Below are positions 20,927 through 30,600 of a DNA stretch of 64,000 bases, in pieces (the first letter of the stretch is position 1; each line of letters starts with the position of its first letter). Source of the DNA: JBDSSS01 sp963764195. GTDB taxonomy: Bacteria; Actinomycetota; Actinomycetes; Actinomycetales; Dermatophilaceae. The translations under genes and the position numbers were made by a program. Under the pieces are notes generated by a model. It ran no database searches. It saw only the letters and a list, made by a program, of their open reading frames with translations, and was not told where the DNA came from. The stretch spans positions 1,116,001-1,180,000 of the forward strand of contig CAVXRG010000010.1 in assembly GCA_963764195.1 (NCBI GenBank). Reading direction: 5' to 3'.

Positions 20927-22318
20927 TCAGTCGTCGGCGTCGAGCTCGAGCCCGAGCAGCGCGTTCTCGATGACCTCGGCGAGCGCCGGGTGGATCCAGT
21001 ACTGGCCCCGGGCCACCTGCCGGGCCGGCGTTCCGAAGGCCATCGCCTGGATGAGCGGCTGGATGAGCGTCGTCGCGTGCGGGCCCATCAGGTGCGCGCC
21101 GAGGAGCAGGCCGGTGGCGGGGTCGGCGATCACCTTGCAGACGCTCGTCGTGTCCTCCATCGCCCAGCCGTATGCCGTGTCGCCGTAGGACTGGATCTTC
21201 GTCACGTGCCGCAGTCCCCGCGCGAGGCACTCCTGCTCGGTCAGGCCGACGCTCGCGACCTGGGGGTGGCTGAAGATGCCCGAGGGCACGTGGTCGTGCG
21301 GGAAGTCGCGCAGGTCCTCCGGGTGGACGAGGTTGTGGGCGACGGTCCGCGCCTCGGCGTTGGCGACGTGCTTGAGCTGGTGGGCCGAGCTGACGTCACC
21401 GAGCGACCAGACCCCGTCGGCGGTCGTGCGGCCGAAGGCGTCGACCACGACGCGACCGTCGGGCTGGTAGCGCACCCCGGCGAGCTCGAGCCCGAGGCCG
21501 GTGGAGCTGGGGGTGCGCCCGGTCGCGACGAGCAGCAGGTCCGTCTCGAGCGACCCGCCCGCGCCGAGGTCGAGACGGGCCCCGCCGTCGGCGCCGACGG
21601 ACTCGAGCCCGTGCACCTCGACACCGGTCCGGACGTCCCATCGGTCGCGCGCGATCGCCGTGAAGCGCCGGGAGAGGTCGTCGTCGAGCTGGCGCAGCAG
21701 CTGGGGTCCGCGGACGAGGACGGTGACCTGGACGCCGAGGGCGGAGAACACGTGGGCCATCTCCACCGCGATGTAGCCGCCGCCGATGATCGCCATCCGC
21801 TCGGGCAGGGCGTCGATGCGCATAACCGTGTCGGAGGTGTGGAAGGTCACGCCCGAGTCGCGGACGAGGTCGGGGACGTGCGGGTGCGCGCCCGTGGCGA
21901 TGACGACCTGGTCCGCGGTCAGGTGCGCGGTCGTGCCGTCGTGGAGGTCGACGGCGAGCTCGCGCTCGCCGGTGAAGCGGGCCCGACCGAGGAAGGCCGT
22001 CGTGTTGGGCCCGACGATCCGCCAGTTCTTCCCGCGCTCGGCGATCGGGTCGATCCGGGTGAAGACCCGGTCGCGGATGTCCCGCCAGCGCACCGCGTCC
22101 ACCCGCCCGTCGACGCCGAAGCGCCCGGCGTGACGGATCGTGTCGGCCACCTCAGCGGCATACACGAACATCTTGGTCGGGATGCAGCCGACGTTGAGGC
22201 AGGTGCCGCCGAACACACCCGACTCGATGATCGCCACGCGCTTGTCGTCGAAGTCCGGGGTCACGAGGGAGTTGCCCGATCCGGTGCCGATGATGGCGAG
22301 GTCGAAGTGCTCAGTCAC
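20927..22318 (-). CDS. mtr: Mycothione reductase
   Basis: The 463-residue flavoprotein disulfide reductase reduces oxidised mycothiol with NADPH. The FAD-binding motif is GTGSGNS, the redox-active pair is GGTCLNVGC (Cys40 and Cys45), the second dinucleotide site is IIGGGYIAVEMAHVFSALG, and the C-terminal interface contains WIHPALAEVIENALLGL. The GSGNS form of the first loop and the overall sequence fit mycothione reductase rather than lipoamide dehydrogenase. The GTG start is 6 nt after a TAGGGT hexamer whose TAG is also the stop codon of the upstream SIS gene. Confidence 0.93.
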   Translation of the reverse strand: MTEHFDLAIIGTGSGNSLVTPDFDDKRVAIIESGVFGGTCLNVGCIPTKMFVYAAEVADTIRHAGRFGVDGRVDAVRWRDIRDRVFTRIDPIAERGKNWRIVGPNTTAFLGRARFTGERELAVDLHDGTTAHLTADQVVIATGAHPHVPDLVRDSGVTFHTSDTVMRIDALPERMAIIGGGYIAVEMAHVFSALGVQVTVLVRGPQLLRQLDDDLSRRFTAIARDRWDVRTGVEVHGLESVGADGGARLDLGAGGSLETDLLLVATGRTPSSTGLGLELAGVRYQPDGRVVVDAFGRTTADGVWSLGDVSSAHQLKHVANAEARTVAHNLVHPEDLRDFPHDHVPSGIFSHPQVASVGLTEQECLARGLRHVTKIQSYGDTAYGWAMEDTTSVCKVIADPATGLLLGAHLMGPHATTLIQPLIQAMAFGTPARQVARGQYWIHPALAEVIENALLGLELDADD

Positions 22319-22324
22319 ACGAGA

Positions 22325-22330
22325 ACCCTA
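22325..22330 (-). promoter_or_regulatory. Putative -10 element (TAGGGT) of mtr overlapping the upstream stop codon
   Basis: TAGGGT on the minus strand is 6 nt upstream of the mtr GTG start. Its first three bases are the TAG stop codon of the SIS-domain gene. Confidence 0.5.
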
Positions 22331-23494
22331 GTCACCGCGCGAGCGAGCCCGGAGCAGCCGCACGTGCGGTGAGGTGGCCGGGTCGAATCCGTGGCCGATC
22401 GCGAGGTAGGTCGCGGCGAAGTCGGTGAGGGCGACGTGCCACGCGAGCCGCAGCAACGGGTCGGTGTCGAACGCGTCGACGTGGGAGACGCGGACGCCCG
22501 CGTCCCGGGCGGCCTCCACCACGGCGTCCACGAGCCCGCGCTCGGGGTCGACCTCCACGGCGGCCCGGTGCTCGCTGTCGCCCTCCCCCAGCATGACGAG
22601 GCGGAGCGGTGGGGCCGTGGGGCCGTCGAGGAACGGGTCGGCGAAGAGGTCGTCGCCGGCGCCGTCTCCCCCCTCGCCTCCCGCGAGCGGTCCGTCGAAG
22701 CAGGCGACGATCTGGCTGGCCATGTCGGGCAGGGTTCCCGACGCCACGGGGACGCGTCCGGTGCGACCGAACATCGCCCCGGCCCGACGGGCGGCCACGC
22801 CGCCGAAGGCCCCGACGCCGAGCACGATCGCGATCGACTCCGCCACCTCGGTGGCGAGGATCTTGGCCGGGTTGACGAACGACTCGGAGCCCGGTCGCGC
22901 GTCCTGGGCCCGCGCGTCGAGGACGTCGGCGATCCGGGCGAGGCGGTCGCCGCCGGTCCCCGCCAGCCCGAGCACCTCGGCGGCGAGGAGCACCGGCGTG
23001 GCCTGCGCCCACATCGACGTGCGGGAGGTGGATCCCGGTGCCGAGACGGGCACGTGGACGCCGCGGGCCCGGGCGGACACCTCTGCCAGCGGGGAGTCCG
23101 GCGCGCCGACGGTGAGCAGCATCGCACCCCGCCGCGCGGCCTCGGCCGCGAGGTCGAGCGACTGCGACGCACGGCCCGACTGCGAGACGGCGATGACGAG
23201 GTCGAGGGACCCGACCCATCCCGGCAGCGGACCCGACCGGCAGGTCTCGACGGGGATGGCGCCGCTGCCGCGGGTGGCCGCCTCGAAGAGGTCGGCGACG
23301 GCGGCCGACCCGCCCGTCGCCGCGACGACGACGCCGCGGGGGTTGAGCCCGTCGAGGCGGTGCAGCCCGGCGTCCTGCGCGGCTGCGGCCGTGCGGCGCA
23401 CCTGGGCGCCGGCACCGGCGAGGGCTCGGAGGGTGTCGGACCGGTCGAGCCGGGCGACCTGGTCCTCGTCGTCGAGCCGCGCCTCGTCGAACAT
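22328..23494 (-). CDS. SIS-domain phosphoglucose/phosphomannose isomerase-like protein
   Basis: The 388-residue protein has a SIS sugar-phosphate-binding fold. The N-terminal half contains VVVAATGGSAAVADLFEAA and DLVIAVSQSGRASQSLDLAAEA, and the C-terminal part is like the bacterial PGI/PMI C-domain. It matches the place of Rv3256c in the mycobacterial manA-manB block. Here the expected separate manA is absent, so this protein may supply mannose-6-phosphate isomerase activity, although that is inference. The ATG at 23494 lies 12 bp after the Trm112-like gene. Longer in-frame starts would overlap that gene. Confidence 0.82.
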   Translation of the reverse strand: MFDEARLDDEDQVARLDRSDTLRALAGAGAQVRRTAAAAQDAGLHRLDGLNPRGVVVAATGGSAAVADLFEAATRGSGAIPVETCRSGPLPGWVGSLDLVIAVSQSGRASQSLDLAAEAARRGAMLLTVGAPDSPLAEVSARARGVHVPVSAPGSTSRTSMWAQATPVLLAAEVLGLAGTGGDRLARIADVLDARAQDARPGSESFVNPAKILATEVAESIAIVLGVGAFGGVAARRAGAMFGRTGRVPVASGTLPDMASQIVACFDGPLAGGEGGDGAGDDLFADPFLDGPTAPPLRLVMLGEGDSEHRAAVEVDPERGLVDAVVEAARDAGVRVSHVDAFDTDPLLRLAWHVALTDFAATYLAIGHGFDPATSPHVRLLRARSRGD

Positions 23495-23505
23495 CGCCGG
23501 GCCGG

Positions 23506-23724
23506 TCAGTCGCCGAGCGGCCGGGCGAGCTCGACGAGCAGGACCGGCACCCCGTCGTCGACGGTGTAGGCGAGCGCGCAGGTCGGGCAGTGCAGCTCGG
23601 CGCCGTCTGCCGTGTGCGCGTCGGTCAGCGGTCCGGTGCACCGTGGGCACCGGATGATGTCGCGGAGCCAGGGTTCGATGCCGTCGACGGCTCGTCCGGC
23701 GTCCTCGGTCGCGCTGTCGCTCAT
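23506..23724 (-). CDS. Trm112-family zinc-binding protein
   Basis: The 72-residue protein carries two Cys-x2-Cys pairs (IRCPRCTG and LHCPTCAL) around a small beta fold, followed by YTVDDGVPVLLV, the typical Trm112/YcaR signature. In eukaryotes and archaea Trm112 activates methyltransferases. The bacterial role is unclear. The ATG overlaps the manB stop codon by 4 bp (ATGA), so it is translationally coupled to manB in the mannose-activation operon. Confidence 0.88.
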   Translation of the reverse strand: MSDSATEDAGRAVDGIEPWLRDIIRCPRCTGPLTDAHTADGAELHCPTCALAYTVDDGVPVLLVELARPLGD

Positions 23725-25157
23725 GACTCTCCTCCGTTGCTGCGGATCAGCGCGAGCAGCTCGTCACGGATCCGTTCCATGGTCTCATGATCGGCTGCCT
23801 CGACATTGAGCCGGAGCAGGGGCTCGGTGTTGGACGCCCGGACGTTGAGCCACCACGAGGGCGCCTCCCCCGGGGCGCAGCTCACCGTGAGCCCGTCGAG
23901 CTCGTCGGTGCCGGCGGCGTGCTCGGCCGCCCAGCCGCGGATCCGCTCGACCGCGGCTGCCTGGTCGCCCACGGCGCTGTTGATCTCGCCCGACGCGACG
24001 TAGCGCTCGAACTCGTCGGTGAGCGCCGTGAGCGGGCCGGCCTGCTCACCGAGGGCTGCGAGGACGTGCAGCGCGGCGAGCATGCCGGTGTCGGCGAACC
24101 AGAAGTCGCGGAAGTAGTAGTGCGCCGAGTGCTCGCCGCCGAAGACGGCCCCGGACCGGGCCATCTCCCCCTTGATGAAGGAGTGGCCGACGCGGGTCCG
24201 GAGCGGGGTGGCGCCGTGCTCGCGGACGATCTCGGCGACGGCGGCGCTGGAGATGACGTTGTGCACGATCGTCACGTCGGACTCCCCGCCGGCCCGGGCC
24301 CGGGCGATCTCGCGGGTCGCCACGAGTCCGGTGATGGCCGAGGGAGAGACGGGTTGGCCGTCGGCGTCGACGACGAAGCACCGGTCGGCGTCTCCGTCGA
24401 AGGCGAGACCGAGGTCGGCGCCGTGCGCGACGACGGCGGCCTGCAGGTCGACGAGGTTGGCCGGGTCGAGCGGGTTGGCCTCGTGGTTGGGGAAGGTCCC
24501 GTCGAGCTCGAAGTAGAGCGGGATGACCGTCAGCGGCAGCGCGGGAAGCCCGGCGCCGGTCCCGAGCACGGCCGGCACGGTGTGGCCGCCCATCCCGTTG
24601 CCCGCGTCGACGACGACCGTCAACGGCCGCGAGCCCGAGATGTCGACGAGCCCGCGCAGGAAGGCGGCGTAGTCGGCGAGCACGTCCCGCTCGCTGAGGA
24701 CCCCCTGCGGCTCCCGCGGGTCCGGGAGGCCGGACCGGCTGTCGAGCAGCCACTGGGCGAGGTCGCGGATCTCGCCGAGCCCCGAGTCCTGGCCGACGGG
24801 GCGAGCCGCGGACCGGCACAGCTTGATCCCGTTGTATGCCGCTGGGTTGTGGCTCGCGGTGAACATCGCCCCGGGCAGGTCGAGGGCCCCGCTCGCGTAG
24901 TAGAGGCCGTCGGTCGAGCAGAGCCCGATGAGGGTGACGTCGACGCCCCGGGAGGTCACCCCGTCGGCGAAGGCCCGGGAGAGCCCCGGCGAGCTCGGAC
25001 GCATGTCGTGGCCGACCACGACCCCGCGGTGCCCGTCGGGGATCACCACGACCTCGGCGAAGGCCGCCCCGATCGCGCGTGCGACCTCGGGCGAGAGCTG
25101 CTCGGGGACGAGTCCCCGGACGTCGTAGGCCTTGATGAAGTCTGCGAGGGTCGGCAC
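23721..25157 (-). CDS. manB: Phosphomannomutase/phosphoglucomutase ManB
   Basis: The 478-residue alpha-D-phosphohexomutase interconverts mannose-6-phosphate and mannose-1-phosphate for GDP-mannose and cell-envelope glycans. The active-site serine is in FTASHNPAAYNG (Ser102), the metal loop is AFDGDADRCF, the sugar-binding loop GGEHSAHYYF is present, and the phosphate-binding domain contains VRASNTEPLLRLN. The GTG start is 7 nt downstream of a TAGAGT hexamer without a ribosome-binding site, suggesting a second, leaderless promoter inside the operon just after DUF3499. Confidence 0.96.
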   Translation of the reverse strand: MPTLADFIKAYDVRGLVPEQLSPEVARAIGAAFAEVVVIPDGHRGVVVGHDMRPSSPGLSRAFADGVTSRGVDVTLIGLCSTDGLYYASGALDLPGAMFTASHNPAAYNGIKLCRSAARPVGQDSGLGEIRDLAQWLLDSRSGLPDPREPQGVLSERDVLADYAAFLRGLVDISGSRPLTVVVDAGNGMGGHTVPAVLGTGAGLPALPLTVIPLYFELDGTFPNHEANPLDPANLVDLQAAVVAHGADLGLAFDGDADRCFVVDADGQPVSPSAITGLVATREIARARAGGESDVTIVHNVISSAAVAEIVREHGATPLRTRVGHSFIKGEMARSGAVFGGEHSAHYYFRDFWFADTGMLAALHVLAALGEQAGPLTALTDEFERYVASGEINSAVGDQAAAVERIRGWAAEHAAGTDELDGLTVSCAPGEAPSWWLNVRASNTEPLLRLNVEAADHETMERIRDELLALIRSNGGES

Positions 25158-25164
25158 GGCGACG

Positions 25165-25170
25165 ACTCTA
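25165..25170 (-). promoter_or_regulatory. Putative -10 element (TAGAGT) for leaderless manB mRNA
   Basis: TAGAGT on the minus strand lies 7 nt before the manB GTG start, in the short gap after the DUF3499 gene. Confidence 0.5.
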
Positions 25171-25174
25171 GTGC

Positions 25175-25594
25175 TCAGCTGTCGCGCAGGATGCGCAGGT
25201 GACCGCGACGACCCGCCTCGACGGCGCCCGAGCCGGCCTCGGTCGCGGCCTGGCTGCGGGCCGAGCCGCGCTCCCCCGACGCCTCTGCCGCCCGGCTCTC
25301 CGCACCGGTCCGTGGCGTGCGGGGACGGCCGGCCTCACGGACGGCGTCGGCGAGGGCGAGCAGGTCGTCGCTGGCGAGGGCCGGCTCCGGGTAGTCACCA
25401 CCGAGACGCACGACGTCCCAGCCGCGTGGAGCCGTCATCCGTTCGGCGTGCTCGCGGCACAGATCGTAGGTGTGCGGTTCGGCGTACGTCGCGAGCGGGC
25501 CGAGCACGACGGCGCGGTCGGCGTAGGCATACGTGAGGGTCGCCACGGCCGGACGGGCGCACCCCGTCTTGGAACATCCACGTGTCAGACCCAC
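25175..25594 (-). CDS. DUF3499-family protein
   Basis: The 139-residue protein begins VGLTRGCSKTGCARPAVATL and continues with a YADRAVVLGPL stretch and YDLCREHAERM. This gives a small conserved zinc-ribbon-like core with four Cys/His positions (CSKTGC ... LCREH). The C-terminal 60 residues are low-complexity. The function of the family is unknown. It corresponds to Rv3258c next to manB. The GTG at 25594 is preferred over an upstream start because the conserved region begins there and because a TAGAGT hexamer lies 8 nt upstream. Confidence 0.88.
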   Translation of the reverse strand: MGLTRGCSKTGCARPAVATLTYAYADRAVVLGPLATYAEPHTYDLCREHAERMTAPRGWDVVRLGGDYPEPALASDDLLALADAVREAGRPRTPRTGAESRAAEASGERGSARSQAATEAGSGAVEAGRRGHLRILRDS

Positions 25595-25602
25595 GATCGT
25601 CG

Positions 25603-25608
25603 ACTCTA
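25603..25608 (-). promoter_or_regulatory. Putative -10 element (TAGAGT) for leaderless DUF3499 mRNA
   Basis: TAGAGT on the minus strand lies 8 nt before the GTG at 25594. The divergent gene has a matching arrangement at 25680-25685. Confidence 0.5.
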
Positions 25609-25679
25609 GTGGGCGTCGGGGACACCACCGAGCCACCACGCCGAGGCCGGGCGAGGCGCTCGAGGCGCGTCACGAGAAC

Positions 25680-25685
25680 TAGGCT
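25680..25685 (+). promoter_or_regulatory. Putative -10 element (TAGGCT) for the 25692 gene
   Basis: TAGGCT ends 6 nt before the GTG start at 25692, with no ribosome-binding site. Confidence 0.5.
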
Positions 25686-25691
25686 GGCGGC

Positions 25692-26114
25692 GTGAGCACG
25701 CGCCCCGACCCGTCGCGCCGACGCGACCGCCACGGCCGGGGCCACCGCGGCCCGATGGCCTGGCCCCCCGTCCCGGCGATGACGAGCCGGAGGGACGCCT
25801 TCGACGACTTCGTCCTCGACGCGGCCGCCCGGCTCGAGGCGACGTGCGGCCGGGCCTTCCCGGTCGTGGAGTTCGCCGTCGAGGACGTGCCGCGGGGCCC
25901 GGCACCGTGGGACCACCACGAGGTCCCCCTCGGGCGCCTCTACCCGGCCTCGGGCGGCCAACCGGCCCGCATCGTCGTCTACCGCCGCCCGGTCGAGACC
26001 CGGGTCACCGACGCCCGGGAGAAGGCGGCCCTCGTCGCCGACATCGTCACCGAGCAGGTGGCCGGCCTGATGGGGGTCACCCCGGAGGAGCTCGACCCCG
26101 GCTTCGGCGACTGA
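25692..26114 (+). CDS. Metallopeptidase-family fold protein (Rv3259-like), HExxH not evident
   Basis: The 140-residue protein has a basic N-terminus and a minimal zincin-like domain (PF06262 type) with FVLDAAARLEATCG, AVEDVP, GRLYPASGG and IVVYRRPVE, then LVADIVTEQVAGLMGVTPEELDP. In zinc-binding members the last helix carries HExxH. Here the aligned positions read VTEQV, so the metal ligands seem to be lost. A non-catalytic role is possible. It is divergent from DUF3499 and corresponds to Rv3259. A short gap of 7 bp separates its stop from the convergent DUF5719 gene. Confidence 0.8.
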   Translation: MSTRPDPSRRRDRHGRGHRGPMAWPPVPAMTSRRDAFDDFVLDAAARLEATCGRAFPVVEFAVEDVPRGPAPWDHHEVPLGRLYPASGGQPARIVVYRRPVETRVTDAREKAALVADIVTEQVAGLMGVTPEELDPGFGD

Positions 26115-26121
26115 CGAGCCG

Positions 26122-27609
26122 TCAGCGGCGCACCTGGCGCACCGGGATGGCCAGGGCGCTGACCGGCGCGCCGGTGATGGCCGCGACGGAGAAGAAGGGG
26201 GCCCCGCCGTCGACGCCGCTCACCGTGGCGGCCGCATGCACCTCGCCGGAGTCGACCCGCAGCCAGAGGCTCGTGGCGGCGCCGACGGGCACGGTGACGG
26301 TCGAGTCTGCGGGCACCGCGACGACCTTCGAGGTGGCGGCGTCACCCGTCCCCAGCGTGACCGTGACCTGGGCCGCGGAGGCCGCCGAGAGCAGCAACGA
26401 GGTCGTGGCACCCGCGCCCTCGAGGCCGGGCAGGAGCAGGCCGGCCGTCGACCGGACCGCCGATGTCGCCGGCGCCCAGCCGAAGTCGCTCATCCGGTCC
26501 GCGCCGGTCGCGGCCCGTCGCTCGACGTAGGCACCGGCCGTCACCGGCTGGTCGGAGACGAGGCGGAAGCCGACGCCACCGGCCGGCAGGTCGAGCCGGA
26601 GGTCCGTGGTCGACTCCGCAGGCACGCGCACGGCGCGCAGCTCGGTCGGCTGGCTCGGTCCGGTGGCCGTGAGGACCCGCACCTGGACGAGGGCTTCGGC
26701 GCTCCCGGGGTTGACGAGGCGCAGTCCGGTCACGCCGTTGACGTCGACGCCGGGCACGATGAGGTCGGTGCCCGGGGAGGCCGAGCGGGTGGCGTCGTCG
26801 ATGCCGCGCCCGGTCGCGCCCTCGATCCAGGCGTCGTCGAGCACGGCCGACACGACGCCGCCGGTGGCGATGACGTGCACCGCCGGGGAGACCTCCCCCG
26901 GTGCGAGGGCGTCGAGGGAGAGCACGATGCGGCCCCGGGGCGGCACGGACAGGCCTCTGGCCTGGTCGGCGGCCACGGCACCCTTGGAGCCGTAGAGGTC
27001 GAGGCTCACCGCGACGGCGTTGGCGCCCGGGTTGCTGACGATGACGCGCTCGGTGCGCGAGGGTCCGCCGCCGCCGCCGACGAGCCAGACGTCCGACGAC
27101 GGGACCTGACAGGGCGTGACGACGAGCCCGCGGTCGTCGTCGCCGCGGTGGAGCCACGTCTCGGTGCCGACGAGGCCCGGCGCGAGGGCGCGGGCGCCGG
27201 TCACGAGGACCGGGTCGGTGGAGGTGCCCGTGAGGGGGGCGCTGCGCTGCTGGGCGCGGGCCGTCCCGTCGACGAGGGCGGTGGGCGCGCCACCGGTCGA
27301 CACGGCGATCGTGCCCGCACCGCCGGGGGTCGCGGTGAGGGACTGCGGCAGCGCGGCGAGCGGCGCAGCAGCAGACGCCACGGTCACCGTCCCCGCGACG
27401 TCGCGCAGCGACTCCCCGCCGACCCGCTGCTGGCCCGGACAGACGAGCGTCGCGTCCTCGACGAGCACGTCGGAGGACTCGGGCAGGCCGGCGACCTCGT
27501 GCGGGGCGGCCAGCTGCACGGAGGCCGTGCTGCGCGCGGCGCCGAAGGCGAGAGCGGCGGCCGCCAGGCCCACGGCGGTGGCCCGCGCCGGACCGGACAG
27601 GCGGATCAT
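26122..27609 (-). CDS. DUF5719-family exported protein
   Basis: The 495-residue protein has an N-terminal hydrophobic signal/anchor (about 8-30: RATAVGLAAAALAFGAA) and an extracellular region rich in Val, Ala, Gly and Thr with repeated beta-sandwich-like units (for example ERVIVSNPGANAVAVSLDLYG and GLRLVNPGSAEALVQVRV). This matches the DUF5719 family found next to the large GT2 gene in actinobacteria. The function is unknown. The ATG overlaps the GT2 stop (ATGA), so the pair is coupled and may act together in cell-envelope glycan synthesis. Confidence 0.85.
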   Translation of the reverse strand: MIRLSGPARATAVGLAAAALAFGAARSTASVQLAAPHEVAGLPESSDVLVEDATLVCPGQQRVGGESLRDVAGTVTVASAAAPLAALPQSLTATPGGAGTIAVSTGGAPTALVDGTARAQQRSAPLTGTSTDPVLVTGARALAPGLVGTETWLHRGDDDRGLVVTPCQVPSSDVWLVGGGGGPSRTERVIVSNPGANAVAVSLDLYGSKGAVAADQARGLSVPPRGRIVLSLDALAPGEVSPAVHVIATGGVVSAVLDDAWIEGATGRGIDDATRSASPGTDLIVPGVDVNGVTGLRLVNPGSAEALVQVRVLTATGPSQPTELRAVRVPAESTTDLRLDLPAGGVGFRLVSDQPVTAGAYVERRAATGADRMSDFGWAPATSAVRSTAGLLLPGLEGAGATTSLLLSAASAAQVTVTLGTGDAATSKVVAVPADSTVTVPVGAATSLWLRVDSGEVHAAATVSGVDGGAPFFSVAAITGAPVSALAIPVRQVRR

Positions 27610-30600
27610 GCGCGCCTCCTCGAACGACGGTTGCCGAAGGGGACGGCGAGGAAGACGACGAGGGCGAGGAGCACGCCCTGCGCGAGCCGCCACCACGGGT
27701 CCGCGGCGGCGAGGTCGATCCGGAGGGCCCCGGCGCGGGCGGGCACGGCATACGTCGGCAGCGTCTCGCCGGCGAGCGGGGCGAGGACCTGGCCGTCGAA
27801 GGAGACGACGGCCTGCCCGGCCCACTCGGCCGGCTCGGCCACGACGACGCGGCGTCCGGCCGCACCGGCTGGGAGGCTGGTGTCGACGGCCGCGTGCGGC
27901 CCCGACGTCGGGACGACGCCGAGCTGGGCCCCGGCCCCGTCCACGAGCCGGACCCGCGACGGCGCGGTGCCGCCCGCGACACCTGCGGCGCCCGGCAGCG
28001 GCTGGACCTTCCAGAGGATGCCGCCCTGGCTCGCGCCGAGGCGGCTGAGGCCCCCGGCGGAGTCGAGACGGCGCGCGAGCGGGCTCTCGACCGGTGCGGC
28101 GGCCTGGACGAAACCGATGCCGAGGGACGCGAGGCCCGCGGCGTCGAGCGAGCCCTGCCCGCGACCGCCGACGATCTCGGCGACTGCGGTGACCAGGGGC
28201 GACTCGTCGACGTCGTTGTTCCGGTCGAGGTCGCGCAGCAGCTCGCCGGGCTCCTGCCCGACGAGGACGAAGTCGACGACCCGGTCGGAGGGGCGGAGCA
28301 GGAGGAGCCGGTTGCCGAGGGGGTCGCCGCCCTGCTCGACCGCGACGGCGGGCAGGGTGGCCTGGCCGACGGTGATCTGGCGGCCCACCCCGACGACGGC
28401 CCAGTCGGCGGCGAGCAGGAGCACCGGCGCGACGAGCAGCGCGGCGGCCGTCACGGCCCCGGTCAGGGCCCAGCGGTTGCGAGGTCGCCGGAGCGACGGG
28501 AGCACGACGGTGCTGCCGACGAGGACCCCCACGAGCAGGCCGGCGACCCACAGCTCGAGCCCGACCCCGGCCCAGAGGTGGGCCGGCGCCGAGGCCCCGA
28601 CACCCGTCTCGGCCGAGCCGAGGACGACCCGGCCCGAGGCGAGGGCGGCCGCGAGCCCGACGAGCGAGAGCAACCCCGCCGCGACGAGGCCGACGGCGGC
28701 GCGGCGGCTCCGCACCGGGGTCGCCAGACCGACGAGTCCGAGCAGGAGCACGGGGACGAGGGCCAGGGCGACGACGAGGGCACGTCCCCCGGCCGTCGGG
28801 AGGCCTTCGGGCTGGCCGGCGAGCAGCGACCAGATGGCCGGCTCCGGGGAGGTCGACACGATCCCCGGTCCGGAGAGGAGCAGCCGCCAGTCGTCGACGA
28901 AGCGGACGACCCACGGGCCGAGCAGCCCGACGGGGACGACGAGCAGGGCGAGCCCGCGCAGCCGGCGCCCGACACCGGGGCCGACGAGGACGAGCACGAG
29001 GGCTGCGACGGCGCACCCGACGATGAGCGGCGGCACGAAGGCGCCCAGCACGGCGACGGCGAGGACGGTCGCGAAGGTCGCGGTCCACGTCCCGTCCCGG
29101 CGTGCGGCGAGGGTGAACCCGGCCAGCACGAGCGGGATCACGATGTGCGCGACCGCCGCGGTGACGCGGCCCTGGCCGACGAGGCCCGTCACGACGGCGC
29201 CGGCTCCCCAGGCCACGGCGACGAGGGCCCGGGCGAGGCGCGAGCGGGTGACGACCCGGCCGGCGACGTAGGCGGTCCACGCCGACAGGGCCGGGGTGAG
29301 GAAGAGGAGCCAGGCGATGGTGACGCCGGCGCTCGAGCGGCTCTCGGCGACGCCGGGGACGTGCTCGATGAGCCAGGTGAGCCCCGAGAGGACGGCGAGG
29401 TAGGGGCCGGACTCGGCCGAGGTGCCGAGGCCCGCGCCGTGCCAGCCGTCCCGGAAGGCGTGCCAGAGGCCGCTCGACCCGGTGGCGACCGCGCGCAGCT
29501 CGGCGCCGGCGAGACCGACGTTGCCACCGGAGAGGGCACCGGCCCGGATCGGGACGCGCCAGGCGACGGCCGTGGCCGCGAGGACCGCCATCACGGCGAG
29601 GAAGCCCGGGTGCGTGGCGACCCGGTGCGGCAGCGAGGCGGGCAGGTGCCCGAGCGCGTCGCTGTCGTCGGACGTCGGACCGGTCTCCGTCGTCGACCCG
29701 GCCTCCCGCCGCTGGCGGCTGTGCTCGGGGACGATCGCGTCCTGGATGTGGTCGACCGTGGTGCGCGCGGCGGTCGCCGGGCTGACGAAGAGGGTGTCGA
29801 GGTCGCCGCGGCGCAGCCGCTTGGTGCGCCGGCCGCGCCAGCGCGCCCCGAGCGTCGCAGCCGGGTGGGCGACGGCGGTGACGTCGGTCAGCTCGCGCCA
29901 GGCGAGCCGGGGCCGCTTGGCGACGAGCAGGGTGAGCGAGGAGACGAGCGAGGAGACCGCCATCCAGATCGCGAGGAAGGGCGCGACGACGGGGCCACAC
30001 CGAGCGAGCGCGACCTGGCGCGAGGCACGGCGAGTGCGTCGCTCGACCTCGCGGGGCCGAGGCCCGTCGGGGCGCTCGCCCCGCATGCCGGCCGAGGCCT
30101 CCCGGATGACGGCACCGGGCACGACGATGACGCGGCGGTCCGCGAGCTGGGCGCGCCACCCGAAGTCGAGGTCGGCGCCGTAGTCGTCGAAGGTCGGGTC
30201 GAAGCCACCGAGCTCCTCGTGGGCGTCGCGCCGCACGAGCATCCCGCTCGTGCTCACGGCGAGGACGTCCTCACGGCTGTCGTACTGTCCCTGGTCGATC
30301 TCGCCCGGCGCGGGCGAGGCGAGGCGGCGGCCGCTGCGGGTGACCTGGATGCCGAGCTCGACGAGCCGGCGCGGGTCGTCCCAGCTGACGATCTTGGGGC
30401 CGGCCACGGCGACGGTGCGCGAGCGGAGGACCGCCTCGAGCAGCCGGGCCAGCGTGGTCGGGCGCGCGACGGTGTCGTCGTGCAGCACCCACACCCACTC
30501 CCCCCGTGCGTCGGGGCGGGACGGGAGGTTGGCGACGCCGGCGTCGATGGCCTGGCCGACCGGCACGACGTTCGGCAGCCTGAGGACCTGGACGTCCTGG

